Origin: Gigaspora rosea
Lineage: Eukaryota > Glomeromycota > Glomeromycetes > Diversisporales > Gigasporaceae
Reading direction: 5' to 3'
Assembly (NCBI GenBank): GCA_003550325.1
Contig: QKWP01000036.1
Span: 443,297 to 507,296 of the forward strand
Length of the DNA: 64,000 nt
Shown piece after piece: positions 56,231 through 64,000 of the stretch; positions within the stretch are counted from its first letter, which is position 1, and every line of letters begins with the position of its first letter. The notes beneath the pieces are model-generated. The model saw nothing but the letters and a program-made list of their open reading frames with translations. It did no database searches and was not told where the DNA came from. The position numbers and the translations under genes were made by a program.

Positions 56231-57475
56231 GGCAATTTTTTTCATACATCAGTTTGTGTAACTTCGCGTACATCAATTTTGTATCAGCCAATTAAAATTG
56301 CGTAATTTCAATAATCAATTTTAATATAGCATATATGCTATTAATTTATTTCTACAAATATAGCCTGTAACCATAAATCATGAACTGTATTTATGTCTTT
56401 TGTTCTGAGCCTATTGTCATTAAGTCTTTCTATTAAGCCAAGATCATCCTTATCAAACTTGCACACAACAGTGCTATAGTTTATACATCTGAACAAGGTT
56501 CATGATTATGCTTCAAGAAAGACTTGGTTATAATAAATTGTTGAGTACGTTTGCGATACTGTAATTAATACTAATTAAAAAAGGACACCCGGTTCGCTTT
56601 GTTCTATAAACATTATTTGTTTCACAATATTTTTCTTGCTATTCACATGCAAAAAGTATAGCCTTCGTTTGTGCAGCATATTTATTGTTGCACATGCTTC
56701 AGCAAAAGTTGCAAATGTACGTCCTGGCTCCAAGATATCATTAACTACATGATTTTCAAAAGCATACTCTGATTCCATAATATTATTATTCATATAAACT
56801 TCAGCAAAAGCTTCAACAGTGTGTTCTGAATTTATGTTACTATTATCTTTACGATTTGCCAACATGTACCCTGATTCTACAATGCTATTACTATTATGAA
56901 CTTTAGAAAAGGCCTCAATAATACATTCTGACTCAATAGTGTTCATCATACTATTATTCATATAATCGTTCCAAAGACATTTTTCAACTTAATAGGACAA
57001 GTATCTATATGAGTTTTAGCAACAATACATTTTAGGTTCCATAGTATTAATAATCAGCGATAAACAATAGGTATTTCTGTAGGGTTAAGTTTATTTTTTA
57101 TTATTATTTTTTTCATTTATAAATACATTCTGACTTTCAATTAATTACATAATTGTTTTTGTACATAATGCAACTCCGACCTTCGATTATTATTTATGAC
57201 TACCAAAATTATTTACATATACGAATATCAAAAAATCCAACAAATATAAATATGTTAACTAGTTGGTTTATAATGTAAATATAATAGATTTAACATTTTA
57301 AAAAATATTATAATAATAAGTAGTTATATATAATAAATTTTTAATTAAATGTCTTTCGCTTAAATGATCTTAGTGTTATATTAGTGTTTTGCTATATCAA
57401 AATTACGCAATTTTATTGGCTGATACAAAATTGATGTACACGAAGTTACAAAACTGATGTACGAAAAAAATTGGC
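56231..57475. mobile_element. MULE-like element with TIRs of about 85 bp and an 11-bp target duplication
   Basis: The left end (GGCAATTTTTTTCATACATC, AGTTTGTGTAACTTCGCGTA, CATCAATTTTGTATCAGCCA, ATTGCGTAATTT) is mirrored over about 85 bp at the right end (57391-57475). Perfect direct repeats ATATTTTAAAT flank it at 56220-56230 and 57476-57486. Long TIRs with 9-11-bp target duplications are characteristic of Mutator-like elements. Its only sizeable ORF is 56961-56575 on the minus strand; there is no MULE transposase catalytic block, so it is non-autonomous. Confidence 0.8.
56575..56961 (-). CDS. Hypothetical repeat protein carried by the MULE-like element
   Basis: 128 codons, open from ATG 56961 to a TAA at 56577-56575. 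It contains degenerate internal repeats of roughly 20-34 residues with an (I/V)ES...EAF(A/S)(E/K)V pattern: IESECIIEAFSKV, INSEHTVEAFAEVY, LEPGRTFATFAEACATINML. The last unit followed by KRRLYFLHV recalls the start of FAR1/MULE-type N-terminal domains, which would suit the host element, but that is only a resemblance. Cys content is too low for a zinc finger. The ORF could be an N-terminal transposase remnant or a captured host fragment. The start is not corroborated. Confidence 0.4.
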   Translation of the reverse strand: MNNSMMNTIESECIIEAFSKVHNSNSIVESGYMLANRKDNSNINSEHTVEAFAEVYMNNNIMESEYAFENHVVNDILEPGRTFATFAEACATINMLHKRRLYFLHVNSKKNIVKQIMFIEQSEPGVLF

Positions 57476-57545
57476 ATATTTTAAATTATTAAATAGCAAG
57501 TTTTCACAATTTAATATAAATTTTATTTATTATTTATTATTATTA

Positions 57546-59090
57546 TATAGTCATACCTTTATATAGTCACTCTCTATAAAGTCATAAAACCAATATAATC
57601 ACTTTTGTAAGTTTACCAACCTTTTTACTATAATTTTCACCTCTATATAAGCACAATTGTATTATAATCACTATCACAATTTTTTATTTACTATCTATAT
57701 AAAAATACTTCTATATAATCACATTATTATTATAATATTTTGAATAGAGTTTTGCTAAAATGCACCTATAGTGTTTTACACCATGTTGCACAAAACTATT
57801 AAAATACTAATCAAAATTTAAGATCAGGTGTAACAAAAAATTTTTATTTTTTTAAAAAAATTCATATCTCAAAATTTTGCTTATGAAAACACCTTTGGTG
57901 CTCTAATAAAAAAAATTCCTTACTAAATTTTGTATATAATAATGCACCAATAAAATCCCAGGTTTTACCCTAACCCTAAAGCAATTAAAAGTTATTTTTT
58001 GTTTTGTAAAAATTTATTTTTTGTTTTTGTTACACAGATTTGCAAATCTAATTTATCTATAGTAGTAAAACATCATAAGTGTGTTTTATAATAATTGTTT
58101 TGAATTAATTATTTTATTATTATAAATATTTTTTAAGTTATTAATTATTATTTTTTAACAAGTAAAAATTTTTAAATTTGTTTTTTTTAATAATCAATTA
58201 TAATTGCTATATATAAAAGTTAAAATTATACTAAGTAAATTGAAAAAATGCTCGAAGTAACATGGTTCAGAAGACAAAATTACATATTTCCTGAAATTTT
58301 CAAATAATTTGAATAATATTTTATTATTACACTTTTACAATTTACATTTAGATGAAAAAAATTAAAAAAATTAAAAAATTTTTTAACTTGATTGTAAATT
58401 ATTAGCGTATTAATAAGATTTTAAACAAATTATCTCAAAATTTTATGGTATATGTAATTTTGTATTCCAAACAACTCGATTTACTTTAGATAATTTTAAC
58501 TTTTATATGTAGCTATGATAAATGATTATTTTAAAAAAAATTTTTTAAATTTTTTTTTTAAAATAATCATATATTGTAGCTACATATAAAAGTTAAAATT
58601 ATAGTAAATTGATAAAAATTATATAAGTAAAGTTGTTCAAGATACAAAATTATATATATTCTAAAATTTTGAGATAATTTGGTTAAAATTTTATTAATAC
58701 ACTTTTATAATTTATGATTAAGTTAAAAAATTTTTAATTTTTTTAATTTTTTGTCTAAAGTAAATTGTAAAAACATAATAATAAAATGTTATTCAAATTA
58801 TTTGAAAATTTCAGGATATATATAATTTTGTCTTCTAAACAATATTACTTAGAGCATTTTTTTTCAATTTATTTAGTATAATTTTAACTTTTATATATAG
58901 TAATTATAATTGATTATTTAAAAAATAAAAATTTAAATTTATTAAAACCTTCTATATAATTACAATTTTTTTATATGCAATTTTATTATAATTGTAATTA
59001 TAAAATTTCTCTATATTAGTCACATCTCTATATAATCACCACTTTTTGTATCCTGAAGGTGTGATTATATGGGTTTGACTATATATTACA
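57546..59090. mobile_element. TIR element of about 1.5 kb, 'TATATAGTCA' ends
   Basis: TATAGTCATACCTTTATATA with GTCACTCTCTATAAAGTC at the left is mirrored by GTGATTATATGGGTTTGACT ATATA near 59060-59090, with inner TATATAATCAC copies at 57650-57725 and 58960-59040. The interior is a large palindrome (58165-58940) plus a patch at 57760-57960 shared with the diffuse family at 2000-2150. No transposase. Boundaries are approximate. Confidence 0.5.
58165..58942. repeat. Palindrome of nearly 0.8 kb (arms of about 385 bp)
   Basis: The left arm reads TTTTAATAATCAATTATAATTGCTA ... AGTTAAAATTATACTAAGTA, AGACAAAATTACATATTTCC, ACACTTTTACAATTTACATT, ATAATTTTAACTTTTATATG and TAGCTATGATAAATGATTAT. It is mirrored from AATAATCATATATTGTAGCT through CTAAACAATATTACTTAGAG to TAGTAATTATAATTGATTAT, centred near 58543. 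Each arm is itself a weak inverted repeat (the TATAAAAGTTAAAATTATA phrase occurs at both ends of both arms). The DNA could extrude a very long cruciform, and any transcript would be double-stranded. It may be two copies of an element inserted head to head. Confidence 0.75.
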
Positions 59091-59134
59091 GTATTATATT
59101 TTAAATATTATATATTTTATTATAGGCATTACCA

Positions 59135-59443
59135 TATGTGTCCAAAATTAAGCTACCTTTTTTGGCCAAACAATTACATGAAAAATCGTAAAGTAGCTTA
59201 TTTTCGAAATATAGTATTTTTTGAAAAAATTAAAAAACGTACTAATAAAAAGTTATCCAAATAATACCAAATTTTTACTGTAGGTGTATTTTGATGTGCT
59301 GAACAACTTTATTTAATCGACATTTTGAAGTTTATTTAGTAGAAAAAAAGTTTATATGTAGCAACTCCTAACGAATTTTTTAAGATTTTTAAAAAAAAAT
59401 CAGGGGGTAGCTTATTTTAGGTAGTAGCTTATTTTCAGACATA
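59135..59443. mobile_element. MITE, 'TATTCCCGAAAATAAGC' family, copy 3
   Basis: TATGTGTCCAAAATTAAGCT at the left and TAGCTTATTTTCAGACATA at the right are inverted. The interior matches copies 1 and 2 (AAACGTACTAATAAAAAGTT, ACCAAATTTTTACTGTAGGT, AACAACTTTATTTAATCGAC). Its right TA (59442-59443) is also the left target TA of the pogo element, and the TAGTAAT just beyond the pogo right end (62329-62335) may be the displaced outer TIR of this MITE. Confidence 0.85.
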
Positions 59444-59612
59444 AGGGAGACTGGGGTATTGTGACAAAGTTAAGGTTTCTACTATAAAAATTTTTTACTA
59501 ACCCATATAAACCTTTAAATATTTATATCTATCAATCAAAACATTGCATTCAAAAATAAGCTACGATAAAAAAAAAAGCAATAACAAATCGGAATTTATT
59601 AAATGATCATCA

Positions 59613-61426
59613 TCACGTGCAATGCATTTTTAAATCTAAAATTTTGAATGAAAGGGTATTCTGACGAATTTGATTTACATATAAATTTTTAAGCTGATTT
59701 TTTTTGGTATTAGATCTAGTCATTGCACCATCTTTTTTTTGAGTGGTGGCTTCCTTTTTTTTAGCTAGTGCCTCTTTCTTTTTGGCTGCTGCTTCTTTTA
59801 ATGGGCTGCTGCTTCTTTTTTTTGGGCTGTCCTCTTCTTTTTTTTTGAGCTGCAGTCTTTTTTTTTCTTTTAATTTCTTTAGCTTTTTGTTCCGCTTCCT
59901 CATTCAACTCATTCAACTGACGCCAGCTTTCCTCTTCAGTTAAAAGCTATGCAAATAGAAGTGTCTTTCGCTTTTTTTTAGGCGGGGTCAATATAGGCTC
60001 AGGTTGGCTTTCGGAACTTGTATGATCAGGTGTCACTTGAGTTTGAGCCTGAGGAACTGGATACTTGAGTGCTAAACGTAATGCACATGTACCAGGGCTC
60101 TTGTAAGTTTCCAATTTCTCACTAAGTTTTTCAACCTGAAATCTCAACAAATCATTTTCATTTTTTAATATAATATTTTCTTCATTTAAACTACTAACAT
60201 TTAGACAAGTAAAATGAAGATGATTTGATTGAGCAAGTAATGGCGAAATCAAAGGTGGGTTAATGGGTTCATTAAATTGTTTGGTTAATAAAGAAGGGTC
60301 TAAACGATCAATACTAATCGTACTAAGATTAAATGGCCATATGCCAGTGGTTCTGTAGGCGTTGCAAATTGCCAGTGGTGTATAGGTCTCAACAAAAATG
60401 GGACCAAGAATCTTTGCGAAGGTATGCTTAGTTACTACTTTACCATTATTAGTATAATACTTTTCATATGCTTTACTATATTCTTTTTTTAATTTTGCAA
60501 ACGGAATCTTGGACGGCTGTAAAACATGCGTCGTATGAGGTGGTAGAGCAAAGAGAAGAATATTATTTTGGCGACAAAAGTTTACGCTCATGTAGTTAAT
60601 ATGACTTTTGTGCCCATCGAGTATTAATAGAACTAGTTGAATGGGTGGGATAGAATTTATAAAATAGTTTAGGTACATTTGAAAAAAGACCTTCATGCAT
60701 GTACCCAGTATCCGTAAACCCCATAACAGTTCCAGGAGGTGCACTATCTAATAGACCAGGGATGTATGCATAAACCAGCAGCTGAAATCGTGGGTGCTAC
60801 TGAAATATGTTTAGTATTATTTCCATGTGCGACTTTGTGAACCTGGCATGCACCTTTTTTTGCAATAACTTTTTCAGATTTTGGAATAAGGACGAAACCA
60901 GTTTCATCTATATTCCAAATCTGTGTAGCGGTAAGTAAATTTTTATTGAAGATTTTGTCAAGTTTTTCAAAATAATCTTTTGCAATTGTCGCATTGGCCT
61001 TTTGTGCTCGCGTTTCTGATAACTCTTGGGGAGTATGAAACAACAGCTTAGGGTGATCTCTCATGAAACGTACCTACCAATCATGACCCAGTCCATTATT
61101 ATTAAAAGGGTATGATCACTTGTTTAATCTTAAGATTTCCATCACACAATAATTAACGCCAGATCTTGTTAGGCCAAATCCAAGCTTCTGTACGTTAATA
61201 CAATAGCCTGCAAGTTGTTCCTCCTCATGCTCGGTAAGTATAGTTGGTGGGCCAGTATGGTTAGGAGGGTTGCCATTTTTTATGGCACATATAAGAGATG
61301 CCTCCGGGATTCCAAAACTTTTAGCACACTATTGATACTTGGGTGAGAGTTAGAAGGGTATTTATTTATTTCATCAAGAGCCTCACGAATAGTGTTACGT
61401 CAATTAATGTAAGAGACTGAAGGCAT
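59613..61426 (-). pseudogene. pogo/Tigger (CENP-B-like, DDE) transposase, broken
   Basis: The start MPSVSYIN (61426) is followed by a TGA, then REALDEINKYPSNSHPSINS (psq-type helix-turn-helix region). Frameshifts come at 61330-61270, then THTGPPTILTEHEEEQLAGY-like sequence with FRFMRDHPKLLFHTPQELSE (second HTH domain). The DDE domain shows the first acidic residue in WNIDETGFVLIP (about 60935) and the second in LILDGHKSHINY (60630). At the third position the expected LD pair reads LQPSKIPFAKLKKEY, so the third Asp is lost. A frame break at about 60744 separates the first two. YRTTGIWPFNLSTIS marks the domain end. A Lys-rich tail (KKRKTLLF, then after a frame break KKKEALAKKKEATTQKK) ends at 59613. 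Confidence 0.85.
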
Positions 61427-61429
61427 AAT

Positions 61430-62326
61430 TAATCTATTACGAAGTTATAATATGGTCTTTAAACCACAACATTTGCTTTTACTACACAATGAATAATAAA
61501 ATATGAAAGTATAGACAGTGTTCGCTTAATATGAATAGAAAGGTTTATACACGTAATTCCTTTATGAAATTTGCAAAATAAATATTGCAAAGGTTTAAAT
61601 TTATTGGCCCATCCAAAAAATGCATTTAATTAATGAAGACAAACAAAATTTTCAATTAAAATGAAATCAGATTAATAGTTTTTAGAGTTAAATGTTAAGG
61701 ATAAAGGTTAGTTTAGTGCAGAGTTTATATTAAACAAGATAAATGGGTTTTAAAGGACTAAATCAAACCCCATATTTTATTTTAATCCGATTTTTGACAA
61801 TTAAATTTATAAATAGTGCTCGAGTCATTATTTTGAGGCATACAATTTCCGGAGATCTAAGAGTTCATTTTGACGAATATAAAAATATTGATTAAATTCG
61901 TTCTTAGTTCTGGAAATTGTGTCTCAAATAATGGCTTCAGCGACGATATGGTAATTGTTAAAAATTAAAGTAATTAATATAACTACAGTAAATATGCAAT
62001 GCAAGTTCAATTATAATCAATTTTTTTGTTTTTAGCTTAAAAAGAGCTATGACATGTTATTACTAGTTTTTTTGCAGTACTCAAGTGTTTGTGCTTTGTT
62101 ACAATGCATGGTTGTTAGTTCATCATAATACCCTATTCGTTATAATACCGCATTTCTTCAATCTTGTGTTCCTAATCAGGTACTAATCGAGTAATTTTTA
62201 TACCATTCGAATCCTCTAATTGAGAGGAGTCGAATGGTACTAAAATCGTCCGGTTTGAATCATGGGATCACATGATATTTCAAATTCGTTAGAATACCCC
62301 ACTTCGTCACAATACCCAGTCTCCCT
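61430..62326. other. 5' (right) non-coding part of the pogo element
   Basis: No ORF. It must contain the transposase promoter region. The inverted pair CATTATTTTGAGGCATACAA TTTCCGG (61830) and CTGGAAATTGTGTCTCAAAT AATGG (61913) forms a foldback of about 110 bp at 61828-61935. A second hairpin with stem TACCATTCGA-TCCTCT lies at 62201-62239. Confidence 0.55.
62201..62239. repeat. Short hairpin, dispersed TACCATTCGA family
   Basis: TACCATTCGAATCCTCTAAT with TGAGAGGAGTCGAATGGTA is a near-perfect 39-bp palindrome. The same layout with different sequence occurs in the hairpins near 1055, 4788, 14620 and 15150. Confidence 0.7.
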
Positions 62327-62487
62327 TATATAGTAATTTATGGCGACCTGTGATCGACCATTCAAAATTGATCATATGAGACACATGATAACTGATTTGT
62401 GAAGAGCAAATCGGTGTACATGTAATTTACAAAACTGATTTTGATCAATCGATCATCGAAAAATATATATAAAAAAACTACAGTTAA

Positions 62488-62712
62488 AAAAAAAAAGAGC
62501 AAATCTATCTACGGTATTACTACCAGGTACAATCTGAACTTTTTTTAATCTGAACTTTTTTATTTTTTTTAAAAAAAAATTAACAATACATAACTATACA
62601 TAACTATACTTTATTTATATAAAAAAAAAAAGAGCGAATCTATCTATAAATACAGGGCACAACCCGAACTTTTTTTATTTTTTTTAAAAGAAAAATCAAT
62701 GATATATAAAAA
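62488..62712 (+). repeat. Tandem pair of about 132-bp units
   Basis: AAAAAGAGCAAATCTATCTA plus CAATCTGAACTTTTTTTAA at 62490-62560 recurs as AAAAAGAGCGAATCTATCTA plus CAACCCGAACTTTTTTTAT at 62624-62690. A-tracts precede both. No gene. Confidence 0.65.
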
Positions 62713-62749
62713 AAATCCTAATCTAAAAAAATACTTTTCCAGCCTCACG

Positions 62750-63230
62750 CACCGCACCCATAATAGAGCCCTCAACTCAACTGATTTCCCATAGAGACAA
62801 AACAAAAATACCAGAAGCACCTATTTTTCAGATCAGGAACCAGACTCCAAGAACAATAATTCCAAGAAACAAAGCAACTAAAAAAGAAAGAAGTTAGTAC
62901 CTATAACCAAAAAAAAATACTAAAAAAAATACAAACTAACAAAGGTCTCGACCCCAGTACTATAACAATTCCAAGAATGATGTCTTCCAGAATGATGACT
63001 TCTAGAATGACAACTCTAAGAAAAAATAAAAAAAAGAGAAGTTAGTATCTGTAACAAAAAAATACTAGTTAAAAAAAAAACACTTACAGTAAACTAACAA
63101 AAATCTTGACTCCCATTCTAAAAACCATACCAAGAATAATAGCTTCAAAAAGAATGACTCTAAGAAAAGAAGTGACTAAAAAAAGAAAGAGTTAAAAAAA
63201 AAAACTACAGTTGTAAATAAAAAAACCTCC
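62750..63230 (-). repeat. Tandem units with intron-like signals on the minus strand
   Basis: On the minus strand three units of about 140-160 bp alternate exon-like phrases (TCATTCTTGGAATTGTTAT, TCATTCTAGAAGTCATCATT) with intron-like ones. The latter have a donor-like TTTGTTAGTTTGTA, a branch-site-like GGTACTAACTTC or GATACTAACTTC, and a pyrimidine-rich acceptor TTCTTTCTTTTTTAG. Units begin near 62877, 63018 and 63175 (plus-strand coordinates). No unit gives a convincing continuous protein. This may be a decayed gene built from repeated exon modules, related to the signals at 8241-9075 and 13428-13525. Confidence 0.4.
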
Positions 63231-63426
63231 ATTAGCTCTTATTTAAAACTGGCCTAGCCTTATTTCACGTCACAACTTGCAACAATAAAGAAAAAAGAAT
63301 GCTAGCTACAAGAATACGAAACATAGCATCCATGAGACAAAGAAAAGAGAAAATTTAGCAGCAGTGAAAAGACAAAAACAACAAAGAAGAAAAAAAAAGA
63401 AAAAAAAAGGCTGGTACTTATTTGAA

Positions 63427-63649
63427 GACCATCCCCAACCCTATCTATTTCATAGCTCAGCTCTGGTGAAGTCACTGCTAATGCTTTTTTGTCCTCAGAA
63501 CTAAGTCAAAGCCAATTTTAAACAATAAGTCCTAAAGACTAGCCCCAACTTTACCCATTTTATAGCTTAGCTCCAGCAAAGTCACTGCAAATGCTTTTTC
63601 ATTCTCAGAACCAAGTCGAAGCTGATTTTAAATAAAAAGACCTAAAAAA
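63427..63649 (+). repeat. Tandem repeat, 2 x about 112 bp
   Basis: CATCCCCAACCCTATCTATT ... AAAGCCAATTTTAAACAATAA at 63427-63537 recurs as TAGCCCCAACTTTACCCATT ... GAAGCTGATTTTAAATAAAAA at 63538-63649, with TAGCTCAGCTCTGG/TAGCTTAGCTCCAG and GTCACTGCTAATGC/GTCACTGCAAATGC conserved inside. Mixed composition. Confidence 0.75.
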
Positions 63650-64000
63650 GAGAAGATAGTAATGGCAACAAGCAAAAAAAAAAAAGAAAAATATTATACT
63701 TATTTAAAGACAGTCAAAAAAGAAATACTAAATTGTGCAATATTCAGCCACAATTTACACGATTATACCCAACACCATCTATTATTACATTTCCATGCTC
63801 TAGCTGCTCTCTCAATTCCAACATTATTGCAAACAAATGTACTATTCTTATTCCAACAAGCCATGCCACCAAATTTTTTGGAAGACTTAATCCTGACAAA
63901 TCTGTAAACCTAAATGCCAACTACCTTGACCTTATTTTTTCAACTGCAGCAAGAAATCCAACAAGTATTCCAATACTACCAAATCTTCTTATACCAACAG
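63650..64000. other. Window end: mixed-composition DNA, one uncertain ORF
   Basis: A plus-strand ORF at 63662-63907 starts with a Lys run and encodes HNLHDYTQHHLLLHFHALAA without a recognised domain. The region continues the style of the preceding repeats and runs off the window, so no call is made. Confidence 0.35.

Larger units (their letters stand above)
59444..62326 (-). mobile_element. Complete pogo/Tigger-type element (2.88 kb), inactive
   Basis: AGGGAGACTGGGGTATTGTG with ACAAAGT at 59444 is mirrored by ACTTCGT with CACAATACCCAGTCTCCCT ending at 62326, flanked by TA on both sides (59442-59443, 62327-62328). The TIR is about 26 bp with one length difference in the G run. The transposase gene (59613-61426, minus strand) occupies the left two thirds. 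The right subterminal part has a 39-bp hairpin at 62201-62239. TIR, TA target and DDE coding sequence together make the assignment secure. Confidence 0.9.

Noticed and set aside
56170-57552. Flanking direct repeats as LTRs of a retrotransposon
   Set aside because: The repeats are about 55 bp of low-complexity AT DNA, lie outside a clear MULE target duplication, and no gag/pol is present.
59743-59943. Phe/Ser/Leu-rich plus-strand ORF resembling a signal peptide
   Set aside because: Antisense of the Lys-rich tail of the pogo transposase.
1-64000. CRISPR array, prophage or bacterial operon
   Set aside because: No regularly spaced short repeats with unique spacers and no bacterial-type gene clusters; introns and transposon types are eukaryotic.

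Overview
The window looks like AT-rich nuclear DNA of a repeat-laden fungus. I favour an arbuscular mycorrhizal fungus of the Rhizophagus/Gigaspora type (Glomeromycotina). The reasons are very high AT, short spliceosomal introns (GTAAG/GTATG donors, TACTAAC-like branch sites), and decayed Helitron, CMC-type, pogo/Tigger-type and LINE sequences of the kind I associate with those genomes. The organism call is an inference; there is no rRNA or single-copy marker gene to prove it. I see no bacterial operon, CRISPR array, origin or intact housekeeping gene.

Layout. 1-15.3 kb: dense MITEs and foldbacks inside what appears to be a large, roughly collinear inverted duplication (about 0.8-2.9 kb against 11.9-15.3 kb). 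It encloses a long-TIR element holding relic exons (7.8-9.7 kb) and a small frameshifted gene encoding a 12-residue repeat (10.7-11.2 kb). 15.9-17.1 kb: a two-exon minus-strand hypothetical gene with one nonsense codon and one frameshift. 18.9-20.0 kb: a 5'-truncated LINE with poly(A) tail and target-site duplication. 20.7-21.7 kb: a tandem duplication. 22.2-26.7 kb: a broken Helitron Rep/helicase gene on the minus strand. 27-42 kb: mostly non-autonomous elements, including a tRNA-derived SINE, several TIR elements, a Tc1-like relic, a TTAA-flanked element and long palindromes. 42.6-45.6 kb: a stretch with no recognisable content. 45.6-49.5 kb: a CMC/Tnp2-like transposase gene with at least three introns, nonsense codons and a 298-bp TIR element inserted in one exon. 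50.8-52.4 kb: a degraded plus-strand gene with AT-hook-like repeats. 52.4-59 kb: AT-rich DNA with MITEs, tandem copies, a MULE-like element carrying a small ORF, and a palindrome of nearly 0.8 kb. 59.4-62.3 kb: a complete but dead pogo/Tigger element whose TIRs and TA flanks are still visible. 62.5-64 kb: tandem repeats, some with exon/intron-like signals on the minus strand.

The coding sequences do not form a pathway. They are transposon proteins and a few host-like or mobile hypothetical genes, almost all broken by stops, frameshifts or insertions. The most informative content is the layering of insertions: a MITE in the CMC gene, a pogo element at a MITE end, a MULE inside a tandem repeat, and a TIR element inside the inverted-duplication arm. 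Repeat-family comparisons here were done by eye, so boundaries may be off by several bases unless a target duplication fixes them.
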